Shown: piece by piece, positions 10,840 through 19,822 of the stretch | How the letters are laid out: every line of letters begins with the position of its first letter | Numbering within the stretch: position 1 is the first letter of the stretch | NCBI RefSeq assembly: GCF_002252565.1 | Contig: NZ_NPML01000018.1 | Span: 186,001 to 250,000 of the forward strand | From: Petroclostridium xylanilyticum | GTDB taxonomy: Bacteria; Bacillota; Clostridia; SK-Y3 | DNA: 64,000 nucleotides | Direction of reading: 5' to 3' | Program-made: the position numbers and the translations under genes | Notes under the pieces: model-generated | What the model was told of the DNA's origin: nothing | The model's input: only the letters and a program-made list of their open reading frames with translations | Database searches by the model: none

Positions 10840-10908
10840 AAGAAGCGCGGGGACGGTTCTGATGCTTCCTTAGAAGAAGGAAGCATCGGAACCGTCCCCG
10901 CGCTTCTT
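10840..10908. repeat. REP-type hairpin downstream of argS
   Basis: A long, nearly perfect inverted repeat starts AAGAAGCGCGGGGACGGTTC and returns as GAACCGTCCCCGCGCTTCTT, with an inner stem GATGCTTCCTT/AAGGAAGCATC. A further half copy (GTCCCCGCGCTTCTTT) follows at 10911-10926 and overlaps the argS stop. The GGGGACGGTTC / GAACCGTCCCC ends match the REP sequences at 22.8 kb, 28.5 kb and around the RAYT remnant at 30.8-31.2 kb. It may also serve as the argS terminator. Confidence 0.8.
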
Positions 10909-10924
10909 TAGTCCCCGCGCTTCT

Positions 10925-12619
10925 TTACATTTTCTCCGGCGCCGATATCCCCAACATACTCAATACATTCTTAATGACAATCCTTACACAGTCAATTAGT
11001 TTCAATCTTGCCGCCATCAACTGCTCATCCTCCACTTTTACCCTGCAGGCATTGTAGAAGGAGTGGAACAGGGCTGCAAGGTCGAGGACGTATCTGGTCA
11101 TCCTGCTTGGTTCCATGGACAGTGCGGCTCCTTTTATTTCTTCGGGAAGTTCAGCGAGCTTCTTTAACAGTTCAAGCTCTTCCGGCTGTACAAGAAGGGA
11201 AACATCAATTTTGTCTGCCGGTTGCACATTGATGCCTTCTTCAGCCAGCAGTCTTACAATACTGCAAATTCTTGCATGGGCGTATTGGACATAGAAAACC
11301 GGATTCTCATTGGATTGGGATACAGCAAGGTCAAGGTCAAAGTCCAGATGGCTGCCTGACTGTCTCATATTGAAGAAAAACCTTGCAGCATCCACACTTG
11401 TTTCTTCCAAAAGGTCACTTAGTGTTACCGAACGCCCTGTCCTCTTGGACATCCTTGCAACTTCACCGTTTCTTAATAATCTGACCAGCTGCATAATGAT
11501 AATGTCCAGCTTGTCCGGGTCACAACCGATGGCTTTCATAGCACCCTTCATTCTGGCTACGTGCCCGTGATGGTCAGCTCCCCATATATCAATAACCCTC
11601 TCAAAGCCTCTTTTTACAAATTTATTTCTGTGGTAGGCAATATCTGCAGCAAAGTAGGTGGGAATCCCATTATTCCTTACTAATACTTCATCCTTTTCTG
11701 CCCCAAATTCAGAAGCTTTAAACCATACTGCATCTTCCTTCTCATAGGTATATCCTTTTTGAATAAGATAGTCTATGGTTTCCTGTACCTCATTACTTTC
11801 ATACAGCCAACTTTCGTGGAACCATACATCATATTCTATTCCATATGCCTTAAGGTCTGATTTTAATTTATCAATATTTCTCTTGAGAGCAAATTCAACA
11901 AAAACTTTTTTTCTTTCTTCCGATTCTACATCCAGGTACTTATCCCCTTCAAGGGCAATAAAATCCCTCATATGATCCTTTATATCTTCCCCATGGTATC
12001 CATCTTCTGGAAAAGAAAATGCATCTTCTCCCTTAAGCAGTTGCACATATCTCGCTTCGAGGGATTTCCCAAACTTTTCTATCTGATTTCCTGCGTCGTT
12101 AATGTAAAATTCACGGGTTACATCATATCCGGCCCAATCCAGCACACTGGCAAGACAATCACCCAGTGCGCCTCCCCGGGCATTCCCCATGTGCATAGGT
12201 CCTGTAGGATTGGCACTTACAAACTCCACCATTACCTTCTGTCCATTGCCGATGTTTATTTTACCATAGTCTGCACCTCTCTGCTCAATAGCGGAAATTA
12301 CCTGGTAAAGCCAGTCTTTTTTCATATAAAAGTTTATAAAGCCCGGCCCTGCTACCTCCACTTTTTCAATGAAAGTATCTCCCAATTCCATATTACCGAT
12401 TAAAGCTTCTGCAATTATTTTCGGTGCTTTTCTTGCCTGACGCGTGATTTGCATTGCCACGTTGGTGGCAAAGTCTCCATGCTGCTTTTCCCGGGGAATT
12501 TCAATTACAATTTCATCAATATGTACCTGGGGTAACTGTCCTGCAGTTACTGCTTCTTCTATCGCCTTTTCAATCGTCTTGCTAATTTGGTTTTTTGCTG
12601 TTTCGATTAAATTGATCAT
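10925..12619 (-). CDS. argS: Arginyl-tRNA synthetase
   Basis: A class I aminoacyl-tRNA synthetase of 564 residues that charges tRNA-Arg in the cytoplasm. The HIGH-like motif is seen as 'PTGPMHMGNARGGALGD' near residue 122 and the KMSKS-like motif as 'ARMSKRTGRS' near residue 380. The N-terminal tRNA-recognition domain (about 1-100) and the C-terminal DALR anticodon-binding domain (about 445-564, ending SMLGISAPEKM) are both present, and the length is normal. The start lies inside the end of the DUF1934 gene (38-bp overlap), so translation may be coupled. It is the last gene of ddl-murI-DUF1934-argS, and the REP hairpin just after the stop may terminate the transcript. Confidence 0.97.
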   Translation of the reverse strand: MINLIETAKNQISKTIEKAIEEAVTAGQLPQVHIDEIVIEIPREKQHGDFATNVAMQITRQARKAPKIIAEALIGNMELGDTFIEKVEVAGPGFINFYMKKDWLYQVISAIEQRGADYGKINIGNGQKVMVEFVSANPTGPMHMGNARGGALGDCLASVLDWAGYDVTREFYINDAGNQIEKFGKSLEARYVQLLKGEDAFSFPEDGYHGEDIKDHMRDFIALEGDKYLDVESEERKKVFVEFALKRNIDKLKSDLKAYGIEYDVWFHESWLYESNEVQETIDYLIQKGYTYEKEDAVWFKASEFGAEKDEVLVRNNGIPTYFAADIAYHRNKFVKRGFERVIDIWGADHHGHVARMKGAMKAIGCDPDKLDIIIMQLVRLLRNGEVARMSKRTGRSVTLSDLLEETSVDAARFFFNMRQSGSHLDFDLDLAVSQSNENPVFYVQYAHARICSIVRLLAEEGINVQPADKIDVSLLVQPEELELLKKLAELPEEIKGAALSMEPSRMTRYVLDLAALFHSFYNACRVKVEDEQLMAARLKLIDCVRIVIKNVLSMLGISAPEKM

Positions 12620-13046
12620 TTGTCAAATTTGCCTCCCTTATCTGCAAGTAAAAGTCATTTTCTCCCGCTTTCATATTGTCAATTTGCAGGAGATAATCTA
12701 CTGATATTTCACCACCGTTATCGTCTATATTTATATCTACATTGTTGGAAAAAACACCAACTGTAAATCCCCCATAGGCAGTTTCATAATAGCATAAATG
12801 CTTCTGCCCCTTTTCAAATATCAGCTGGGAATTGTTCTGTCCAAACCTCATGAGAGTAACCTTGCCATCACCAATCTTTAACGTGGTAGTAGTACCTTCC
12901 ATCCCGGTGATCTCGGTCTCTTTATAGGTTACGTAATAACTATTGCCTTTTTTATAATATTTTCCTTCTGTCACCAACTCTATACTATCTTTATCATCAT
13001 TATAATGTTGAGTGCCTTTAACAGAAATAATTACGTTTTTGTGCAT
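12582..13046 (-). CDS. DUF1934 (YwiB-like) beta-barrel protein
   Basis: A 154-residue protein of the DUF1934 family, known as a calycin-like beta-barrel that commonly sits just upstream of argS in Firmicutes, as here. The core shows the family pattern: 'VIISVKGTQ', 'ELVTEGKYYKKGNSYYVTYKETEITGM', then 'LIFEKGQKHLCYYETAYGGFTVGVF'. No signal peptide or membrane segment is seen, so it is probably cytoplasmic. Its function is not established. It starts 13 bp after murI and overlaps argS by 38 bp. Confidence 0.85.
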   Translation of the reverse strand: MHKNVIISVKGTQHYNDDKDSIELVTEGKYYKKGNSYYVTYKETEITGMEGTTTTLKIGDGKVTLMRFGQNNSQLIFEKGQKHLCYYETAYGGFTVGVFSNNVDINIDDNGGEISVDYLLQIDNMKAGENDFYLQIREANLTNDQFNRNSKKPN

Positions 13047-13059
13047 CTTTTATCCCTCG

Positions 13060-13869
13060 TTAATATTTCTCTATATCGATTTTCTCCACCGACTGGATGA
13101 TTTCTTTCTCCAAGAATAAACTTCCCAGCCGGCTAAAGCTCTCCACACTGTCACTTACAAAGTATCTGTATTCCGGCTTATTACCCGGTTCAGCCAGCAT
13201 GTCCTTTTCTTGTAAGAATTCTTTTACGTATCTGGCCGTTTCTGCTCCCGGGTCCACCAGGCTTACCTGTTGTCCCATTATATCAGCTATCGTCTTTCTT
13301 AGCAAGGGATAATGCGTACATCCCATAATAATGGTGTCCACGCTTTCTTGTTTTAATGGTTCAAGATACTCCTTTGCTACCAGCCTTGCCACTTCATTAT
13401 CAAGATATCCGTTTTCTACCAGAGGCACAAACAGAGGACACGCTTTAGAAAATGTCTTAATTGAAGGGTCTATTTCGTTAATTTTACGTACATAAGAGTT
13501 GCTGTTAATTGTACCCTGTGTACCTATAATCCCTATCTTTTTATTTGTGCTAATCTTTGCTGCTTGTGCTGCAGCAGAGTGAACCACTCCGATGATGGGA
13601 ATGGCAAATTCCTTCTGCACTGCCTCTAAAGCTATAGAGCTCGCTGTACCACATGCTATTATAATAAGTTTTATATCAAAATTCAACAGGAACCGTATAT
13701 CTTGAAAAACATATTTGGTAACAATTTCATTTGACCGGGTACCGTAAGGCACTCTGCCCGTGTCACCAAAATATACGATACTTTCCTCAGGAAGCTGTCG
13801 CATAAGCTCTTTAACCGCCGTCAATCCCCCCAGACCTGAGTCGAAAACTCCAATAGGCCTATTATCCAT
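13060..13869 (-). CDS. murI: Glutamate racemase
   Basis: A 269-residue enzyme converting L-glutamate to D-glutamate for peptidoglycan. Both catalytic cysteines are visible in their usual motifs, 'IACGTASS' near residue 73 and 'MGCTHYPLL' near residue 184. The N-terminus 'MDNRPIGVFDSGLGGLTAV' is diagnostic, and the length is normal. It follows ddl by 26 bp, so two enzymes supplying D-amino acids for the cell wall are made together. Confidence 0.97.
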   Translation of the reverse strand: MDNRPIGVFDSGLGGLTAVKELMRQLPEESIVYFGDTGRVPYGTRSNEIVTKYVFQDIRFLLNFDIKLIIIACGTASSIALEAVQKEFAIPIIGVVHSAAAQAAKISTNKKIGIIGTQGTINSNSYVRKINEIDPSIKTFSKACPLFVPLVENGYLDNEVARLVAKEYLEPLKQESVDTIIMGCTHYPLLRKTIADIMGQQVSLVDPGAETARYVKEFLQEKDMLAEPGNKPEYRYFVSDSVESFSRLGSLFLEKEIIQSVEKIDIEKY

Positions 13870-13895
13870 ATATACACCTCAATACTAATTTAATC

Positions 13896-14966
13896 TTACT
13901 CTTTTTTCTTCTGTATCGCTAATTCTATTAATTTATCTAACAATTCAGAATAGCTCAAGCCCGAAGCTTCCCATAATTTTGGGTACATACTGATGCTGGT
14001 AAAACCAGGTATGGTATTAATCTCGTTAATGTACACTTCCCCTGTTTCTTTATGTACAAAAAAGTCAACTCTTGAAAGCCCGGTGCAGTCAAGTGCTTTG
14101 AAAGCTCTGACAGCATATGCTCTTATCTTATTGGTAGTATCCTCCGGAAGTTGGGCGGGAATAATTAGTCGTGATGTATCGTCGTTATACTTTGCATCAT
14201 AGTCGTAAAACTCTCTACCGGGTACGATTTCACCTAGAACCGACGCTTTAGGATCTTCATTTCCCAGTACTGAGCATTCGATCTCCCTGCCGTTTATGAA
14301 CTCTTCTACCAGTATTTTTCTATCATGCTGAGCCGCCAGTTTTAGTCCCTCTTCCAGTTCTGCCCTATTGTGTGCTTTTGTGATACCTACGGATGAACCG
14401 GCATTAGAAGGTTTTATAAAACATGGATAGGAAAATTTACTTTCTATCCGGTTTACAACTTGTTCCATATTATCCAACTCAGTTTTAAATACTACTTCCC
14501 AATCAGCCTGAGGAATTTGGGCGTACTTGAAAATAAGTTTGGCATATACCTTATCCATAGCAACCGATGATGCCAGTACACCTGGACCTACATAAGGTAT
14601 TTGCGCCAGTTCCAATAATCCCTGTATTGTTCCGTCTTCTCCGTGCAGCCCGTGTAATACCGGGAAAACCACATCAATCTTGGCACTGGTAGCTTCATCC
14701 TCACTCAGTTTTATGATACCGTTCATTTTTGCATCAGGCGAAATTACCGCTCTTACAACATGGCCATTTTCCCATTCTCCTGTTGCAATCTTGTCTACAG
14801 GTCCCTGATACAAAAGCCATTTTCCATCTTTTGTTATTCCAATCGTAACGATGTCATATTTTTCTTTATTAAGATTCTTTATCACTGAAGTCGCAGATAT
14901 CCTAGATATCTCGTGTTCTGAGGATTGACCTCCAAATAATACACACAACGTAAGTTTTTGAGCCAT
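13896..14966 (-). CDS. ddl: D-alanine--D-alanine ligase
   Basis: A 356-residue ATP-grasp ligase that joins two D-alanines for the peptidoglycan stem peptide. The N-terminal 'VLFGGQSSEHEIS', the central 'FPVLHGLHGEDGTIQGLLE', and the C-terminal Mg-binding 'EINTIPGFTSISMYPKL' are all present. The length and domain order are those of the VanA/DdlB family. It is the first gene of the minus-strand operon ddl-murI-DUF1934-argS; the promoter should lie in the AT-rich stretch from 14967. Confidence 0.97.
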   Translation of the reverse strand: MAQKLTLCVLFGGQSSEHEISRISATSVIKNLNKEKYDIVTIGITKDGKWLLYQGPVDKIATGEWENGHVVRAVISPDAKMNGIIKLSEDEATSAKIDVVFPVLHGLHGEDGTIQGLLELAQIPYVGPGVLASSVAMDKVYAKLIFKYAQIPQADWEVVFKTELDNMEQVVNRIESKFSYPCFIKPSNAGSSVGITKAHNRAELEEGLKLAAQHDRKILVEEFINGREIECSVLGNEDPKASVLGEIVPGREFYDYDAKYNDDTSRLIIPAQLPEDTTNKIRAYAVRAFKALDCTGLSRVDFFVHKETGEVYINEINTIPGFTSISMYPKLWEASGLSYSELLDKLIELAIQKKKE

Positions 14967-15138
14967 ATGTATAACCCCCGATATTGATTAATAATTAAAA
15001 TCATTCTATTTCGGTTCTGTGAGTGACCAAAGTTCTAAATATTTTCATATTAATTTTGCCCTGTACTATTATATTGTTAATTTTACTCTTTATGATAACA
15101 TACTTCAATCATTTTTCAAATACAGGGCATATATTTTA

Positions 15139-15206
15139 TTTTTGAAGAATATTATTCTAGGCTCTAAGCCTTTCCGCAACGTTCTTTCCATAATATTCTT
15201 CAAAAA
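15139..15206. repeat. Inverted repeat element (17-bp perfect arms) with shared core
   Basis: Arms TTTTTGAAGAATATTAT and ATAATATTCTTCAAAAA enclose about 34 nt. The enclosed core, CTCTAAGCCtTTCCGCAA, reappears nearly exactly (CTCTAAGCCcTTCCGCAA) in the long palindromic element at 54941-55119. This is most of what the 315-bp gap between ddl and the SASP gene contains, apart from the SASP terminator. It could be a MITE-like remnant. Confidence 0.55.
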
Positions 15207-15228
15207 TATTAAATGCACCCTCAAATAC

Positions 15229-15257
15229 AAAAAGGTGGAAATTATTCCCACCTTTTT
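15229..15257 (-). terminator. Rho-independent terminator of the SASP gene
   Basis: A hairpin with GGTGGAA/TTCCCACC-type arms, flanked by five A on one side and at least five T on the other, so it can work in both directions. It lies 25 bp after the SASP stop codon. Confidence 0.75.
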
Positions 15258-15281
15258 TTGTAACGCTATTAAAAGTACGCT

Positions 15282-15458
15282 TTACTTCCGGTCAGCCATA
15301 CTCCGTTCTGCCATTTCAATTGCCTTTGCTACGATGTTACCACAGTCACGTGAACTTACGCTTCCCCAACCTTCAGTCTTAACTATGTCGTAGACTCCAA
15401 GTTCTTTCGCTATTTCATACTTGAGCTTATCAGACATTATAGAATGACGCCTACTCAT
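15282..15458 (-). CDS. Small acid-soluble spore protein, alpha/beta type
   Basis: A 58-residue protein read directly from the sequence. It begins MSRRHSIMSDKLK and contains 'EIAKELGVYDIVKTEGWGSVSSRDCGNIVAKAIEMAE', where EIAKELG, the glycine-rich 'GWG' turn and 'GNIVAKAIEMA' are hallmarks of SASP alpha/beta proteins that coat DNA in the spore core. A strong AAAGGAGG lies 7 nt before the ATG. Family members are commonly 60-70 residues. The GPR cleavage site (E-[LIVM]-A) appears as EIA. It has its own terminator and stands alone. Expression would be expected from sigma-G; I did not assign the promoter. Confidence 0.92.
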   Translation of the reverse strand: MSRRHSIMSDKLKYEIAKELGVYDIVKTEGWGSVSSRDCGNIVAKAIEMAERSMADRK

Positions 15459-15632
15459 AGCCTAGCCTCCTTTTGTTTAGCGTTCAATATTATTCTGTAC
15501 AGTATATTATTGATTTATACCTGGCAAATCCAATGTAAAGGGCGTATATTGTAACCGCTCCTACTGCAAATATAGTACAAAAAATAATGAAAATATGCTA
15601 AATCGGAATTTTTTAGTGATTTCGGCTTTGTT

Positions 15633-15662
15633 CTCCACTGTCCACTCCCCACTATTTTCATG
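15633..15662. repeat. Short interspersed repeat, copy 1 (ATGAAAATAGTGGGGAG family)
   Basis: Read on the minus strand it is ATGAAAATAGTGGGGAGTGG followed by ACAGTGGAG. The same start recurs at 22749-22779 and 28428-28443, in both cases next to a REP element. It lies just beyond the ypeB stop. Origin unknown. Confidence 0.5.
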
Positions 15663-15666
15663 CTAA

Positions 15667-17070
15667 TTACATAGTTAATACCCCGTTTGGTGTCTCTAGC
15701 AGCATTAGTATTTTTTCTTCTTTTCCCGTTTCTGCATTAATATAAATTAAAAAGTTTCTATTATCAAAACTTCCATGAAATTCATAGCACAATACTTCCC
15801 TTTTTGATTCGAGAGGTATTACTGCCAGGCGGCTGGAATCAATTTTGAGCCGGGGATTTATTTTGGCTCTTGCTGCTTGTTCTGTGATTTTTATCTGCGG
15901 AAGATTTCTTGTTGCCTGATGAGCCATAATATATCCCTGGCTCTCAAAGCCCACGATCTCTCCATTGTCCAGTGCTACTTTAACTTTTACCAGGTCAGGG
16001 TACATGATGATATTGTCTTGCATGTAAGCATAGTTAATTGTTGCTATACCATCGCTTTTTAGATAATAGCTTTCCTTCATATTTGCATAGCCTTTTGAAT
16101 CAAGAAAGGCTTTGGCTTTTTGTCTGGCCTGGTTAATGTTTAAGCTAATATTTGTTACGTTTCTATTATCCAACATCCATAGGACGTGTCCGCCTATTTT
16201 TGTAACTGCAATCGTAATCCTTCTGTCTCTATTACTGGTTCCCTGCCCACCGGGACTCATGGAAAAAGTGTAGGTCGGGATGGTCCCGTTACTCTCTCCT
16301 GTAAATTCAAGATTTTGAGCCCTGTCCTGTCCTACAAAGCTTACAACTTTATCCCGAGCCTGTTCCTGCGTAATTTGTGTTCCACCTTCCAACAGTCTTG
16401 GTGTCATGTTTTCAATATGGTCAGAAAAGGGCCCATCATAGATTAAGGACGGATATTCCTGGAATTCTTTTTCAATATTTTCTATTTTGTTTGCTGCAAT
16501 ATTCTTTGCCGCTCTGTTAAAATATTTTTTTCCTTCGGCTTTTAATTCACCAAATTTCAGTCTGCCATCATACAAATCATCCTGCATGCTGTTAAGTGCC
16601 CGGCTCAAAGTTGCGGAATACTTATGCAGCTGCTCCAGCTGCGCATATTCTTTATCGGTGATAGGTTGTCCATCCATAGCTTTTCTTGAAAGGCTATACG
16701 TATAATCCCCTACCTGGGTTAAGAACTTGGATGTCTTATCCAGCTGTATATGGGAAATAGGCAGTTGACCCAGGTTTGCCTGGGCAAACGCTGCTTTTCT
16801 CCATATCTCGGAAGATAACGCTGACATTTGTTCAGGGCTGTTTACCAGCATTCCTTTTGCCAGTGATACCTCTATGTTTTCAACATATCCCACAAGTTCA
16901 TGAAAAGACCTGTTGTATTGATTTTCAACATAGTTTCTATAATTCAGGGCTTTTTTATACTGGTATATTCCCGCACTAGCGATTATTGCTGCAACTACCA
17001 GTACGATACTATACATATGTCTGTCACTTAGCCTGCGCTTAAAGTCTAATAACTTATTTCTTATTCCCAT
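15667..17070 (-). CDS. ypeB: Germination protein YpeB
   Basis: A 467-residue spore membrane protein. It has one N-terminal membrane segment (residues about 18-36, 'YSIVLVVAAIIASAGIYQY') and a long extracytoplasmic part with tandem PepSY-like units ('TQEQARDKVVSFVGQ', 'INQARQKAKAFLDSKGY', 'TEQAARAKINPRL'). In Bacillus YpeB is required for SleB to be incorporated and stable in the spore, and both take part in cortex lysis during germination. It starts 12 bp after sleB, the standard sleB-ypeB arrangement. Full length. Confidence 0.95.
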   Translation of the reverse strand: MGIRNKLLDFKRRLSDRHMYSIVLVVAAIIASAGIYQYKKALNYRNYVENQYNRSFHELVGYVENIEVSLAKGMLVNSPEQMSALSSEIWRKAAFAQANLGQLPISHIQLDKTSKFLTQVGDYTYSLSRKAMDGQPITDKEYAQLEQLHKYSATLSRALNSMQDDLYDGRLKFGELKAEGKKYFNRAAKNIAANKIENIEKEFQEYPSLIYDGPFSDHIENMTPRLLEGGTQITQEQARDKVVSFVGQDRAQNLEFTGESNGTIPTYTFSMSPGGQGTSNRDRRITIAVTKIGGHVLWMLDNRNVTNISLNINQARQKAKAFLDSKGYANMKESYYLKSDGIATINYAYMQDNIIMYPDLVKVKVALDNGEIVGFESQGYIMAHQATRNLPQIKITEQAARAKINPRLKIDSSRLAVIPLESKREVLCYEFHGSFDNRNFLIYINAETGKEEKILMLLETPNGVLTM

Positions 17071-17082
17071 TTTAACGCCTCC

Positions 17083-17592
17083 TTATTTTGCAAATACATG
17101 TTTTCCTATCCTTTTTACGACTGGCCTGCTGTAAATCCATTTGTTTGTTGTTTTTGCCGGATTATAATAGTAAATTGCACCTCCAGTGGGGTCCCAACCA
17201 TTTACTGCATCCTGGCAAGCTTTATATACTGTTGATTTAGGATCTATGGGCACATTAATCTGCCCATCAGCAACTGCAGTAAAAGCCCTGGGCTGATAGA
17301 TGACTCCTGCAAGTGTATTAGGAAATGACGGATGTTTTACTCTGTTTAAAATAACTGCAGCCACTGCCACCTGTCCTTCATACGGTTCACCCCGTGCTTC
17401 ACCATTTACGCATCTTGCCAGCAGCTGTACATCTCCGCTGCGGTTTGTTTGTTGTGCATATGCAGTACCCATCGTTTCGGTATCTTGTGAAATAGATAAT
17501 TGTGTTTTAAGCATGTTAAAATTACCATATAATAAAGTAATGCAAATACAGCTTACAATCATTAGCATTATGATGTATGGATACTTTTTCAT
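17083..17592 (-). CDS. sleB: Spore cortex-lytic enzyme SleB (short form)
   Basis: A 169-residue protein with a signal-anchor (residues about 6-24) and a Hydrolase_2 (SleB) catalytic domain from about 55 to 169. The conserved 'LARCVNGEARGEPYEGQVAVAAVILNR' carries the catalytic glutamate (NGE), with 'WDPTGGAIYYYNP' downstream. SleB is a lytic transglycosylase that degrades spore cortex. Unlike Bacillus SleB it has no N-terminal peptidoglycan-binding domain, which is common in clostridia. It is cotranscribed with ypeB. Confidence 0.93.
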   Translation of the reverse strand: MKKYPYIIMLMIVSCICITLLYGNFNMLKTQLSISQDTETMGTAYAQQTNRSGDVQLLARCVNGEARGEPYEGQVAVAAVILNRVKHPSFPNTLAGVIYQPRAFTAVADGQINVPIDPKSTVYKACQDAVNGWDPTGGAIYYYNPAKTTNKWIYSRPVVKRIGKHVFAK

Positions 17593-17654
17593 TCGTACAT
17601 TCCTCCTTTATCCGAAACTGTACATATTTTTTGTTATTTTATGAAAAATATGCG

Positions 17655-17715
17655 AAAAAGTTAAAAGGCAGCAAAAAAGCAGTTTGGCTGCTTTTTTGCT
17701 GCCTTTTAACTTTTT
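17655..17715 (-). terminator. Strong bidirectional terminator
   Basis: A perfect 28-bp stem (arms at 17655-17682 and 17688-17715) with a TTTGG loop and T-tracts on both sides. It overlaps the stop codon of the SPOCS/LysM gene, which it should terminate on the minus strand. It also insulates sleB from that gene. Confidence 0.9.
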
Positions 17716-19292
17716 TATCCAACTTTCTTCTGTCTTTTTGGAATTAACAACTGCTGCCCCGGACGAAGAACATCCGGATTTTCCAGATCATTTGCACTTG
17801 CTATTTCCTGGATAGTAGTACGGTATTGTTTCGCGATTTTCCAGAGTGTATCTCCTTTTTGTACGAAATAAATGATAATGCTTGGAGACGGTTTTTCGTT
17901 TTTAATATTGAAAGGTGCTGCATCAGCTTTAGTAATCAATTCTACCTGGGTAGTTTTTACAACCTTTGATTCCACGCCTACAATACATCTTACCTCTACT
18001 TCTGACGCCGCATTCATGCTGTAGCTGCAGTGATTAATCTCTACTTTTACATCACAAGCCATATCGGAAGCAGCACCTTTTACATCAATGTTGTGCTTGA
18101 ATGGAATTTCCTGTTTATAGCTGTATACCGGATTTTCCTCACTGTCAGCCAGATAGAGGATATATGTATCAATAACTCCTTCAACAACAACTTTGCCGTT
18201 ATCTACTGTTGTTTCAGTAATATAAGGCTTAGTAACCACATTGTACACCTGGGCAATGTCAGGAATATCCGCCGGAAGGTCTATTACCTGTTTGATAGTG
18301 GTTTGCGTTTTACTATCATCTACAATTTCATCAATGTTGTAAGTTTTCTTTTCAAGCTTAATATCGATATTTGGACTATAGGAATCTGCGACTATATCTA
18401 CCGCTACCTCTTCACTAGCCCTGGTAGCTGCATTTAGTGCGGCTTCTATACTTAGGACCCGGGTCTCCCCATCACTATCCTCTTTAATGTTGAAATAGAT
18501 ATCCTGTATGTCGAATTCAAGGTCACAATGCATGCCCTCTTTTACTCCGTCCAGGTCAAAAATCTCGGTAAACGGGACTTCATGTTCCATAAATTGGATA
18601 GAGTTATCATCCATGTCTCCTATATAAAGGGTGCATACATTTAGTTCACCTTTGACAACAACTTTATTATTAATCACCTTAACATCTTTTCCCGTAATCT
18701 TTGTATCAATCTTTAACAAATCTTTTATAGAAGGTTTTCCGGCAGGAACCTCCATATCTTCTCTTATAATAAACTGTTCATTGCCCTCTGCTACAATATT
18801 GTGGGCTTTCACATTTTTCTTAAGTACCTGAACATCCTCCTCACCGGTAATATCGGTAACCATATCCAGGTTGAGTGCATTGAGCACTTTACAATCCATG
18901 CTTACAACAGCTTTTACATTGAGCTTCCTGCTGTTAATCATTGCAAATTCTATATGCTCTATATCACTTTCTATTTGAGCCTTCATATTCTGACGTGCAG
19001 ATTTAACATCGATCTGATGAGTAAAATTGGAATTGGCATTAATACTTTTTACAGCTTTATCTGTCCCATCCGGAACATACAGAATTTTAAAATTTACCAT
19101 ACCGCTAATGATTACCTTATCCTGCTGTACTTCCTTATTGTTTATGATGGCTACCCCGTCTACCTGGAGAATCCTTAAGATATCCGGTTTAACATCAGGA
19201 ACAATTATATCTCCTTCTACCAATGTCTGTGTAAATTCCTCTGCCACTACTTGATTTATATTGATTAGTTCCTTGGTGAGTTCAAGCGCCAT
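17715..19292 (-). CDS. SPOCS (DUF3794) repeats with C-terminal LysM protein
   Basis: A 525-residue protein starting at MALELTKEL; I preferred this ATG because the GGGGGAGG sits 6 nt before it. DUF3794/SPOCS-type units recur through residues about 30-450, each opening with patterns such as 'DIPDIAQVYNV', 'VKPDILRILQVDG', 'KVVVKGELNVCTLYIGD' and 'KVVVEGVIDTYILYLAD'. A LysM peptidoglycan-binding motif ends the protein ('YFVQKGDTLWKIAKQY...NPDVLRPGQQLLIPK', about 478-522). SPOCS domains occur in spore coat and cortex-associated proteins, so a spore-envelope role is likely. No signal peptide, as usual for coat proteins assembled from the mother cell. Confidence 0.88.
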   Translation of the reverse strand: MALELTKELININQVVAEEFTQTLVEGDIIVPDVKPDILRILQVDGVAIINNKEVQQDKVIISGMVNFKILYVPDGTDKAVKSINANSNFTHQIDVKSARQNMKAQIESDIEHIEFAMINSRKLNVKAVVSMDCKVLNALNLDMVTDITGEEDVQVLKKNVKAHNIVAEGNEQFIIREDMEVPAGKPSIKDLLKIDTKITGKDVKVINNKVVVKGELNVCTLYIGDMDDNSIQFMEHEVPFTEIFDLDGVKEGMHCDLEFDIQDIYFNIKEDSDGETRVLSIEAALNAATRASEEVAVDIVADSYSPNIDIKLEKKTYNIDEIVDDSKTQTTIKQVIDLPADIPDIAQVYNVVTKPYITETTVDNGKVVVEGVIDTYILYLADSEENPVYSYKQEIPFKHNIDVKGAASDMACDVKVEINHCSYSMNAASEVEVRCIVGVESKVVKTTQVELITKADAAPFNIKNEKPSPSIIIYFVQKGDTLWKIAKQYRTTIQEIASANDLENPDVLRPGQQLLIPKRQKKVG

Positions 19293-19380
19293 TAACATCC
19301 TCCCCCTTAAAGTTATATGCGTTTGTACAAATTCTACTATGTAATATATATGAAGGATAGGAAATATTTATGACAAAAAA

Positions 19381-19426
19381 AGCTGATAAAAGGCGGCAAG
19401 CTTTTGCTTGTCGCCTTTTATCAGCT
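19381..19426 (-). terminator. Terminator of veg
   Basis: Arms of 21 nt (AGCTGATAAAAGGCGGCAAGC and its complement with one G-U pair), a TTTT loop, then a run of T on the minus strand. The veg stop codon lies inside the stem. Confidence 0.88.
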
Positions 19427-19687
19427 GCATTGAGTGACTTCATTATTTCCACAAACCACTAGTTCAACAGTTTTTGTAAGTACATCTGTATAGCTATAAG
19501 AAACTCGTCGCGTCATCTCATTTTCATTATCAAGTTTTATTACGAATATACTGGGATAGGTGCTTTCAATGATACCCTGTCTGATTACGGATTTCTTACG
19601 TCCCTTTTTTGCGGTCAATCGGACTCTTTGGCCAATGTTTTTTTCCAGATTCTTTTTTATTTTAAAAAGATCATTTTTCTCTATCAT
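19421..19687 (-). CDS. veg: Veg protein
   Basis: An 88-residue protein of the Veg family: 'IKKNLEKNIGQRVRLTAKKGRKKSVIRQGIIESTYPSIFVIKLDN' followed by 'RRVSYSYTDVLTKTVEL'. In B. subtilis Veg stimulates biofilm formation and affects sporulation and germination; its biochemical action is not settled. The fold is SH3-like. Full length, monocistronic, with its own terminator. Confidence 0.93.
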   Translation of the reverse strand: MIEKNDLFKIKKNLEKNIGQRVRLTAKKGRKKSVIRQGIIESTYPSIFVIKLDNENEMTRRVSYSYTDVLTKTVELVVCGNNEVTQCS

Positions 19688-19822
19688 TATATCACCTCTT
19701 TTGTTTTATGGCCACCTTAATTATTATATCACAAATCAGAATATTTGTCAAAATAAAACGATATATTATAGCAAAACTTTTTCCACAATGCAAGGCCTAA
19801 TTGTTGACATAAACGTAATTTA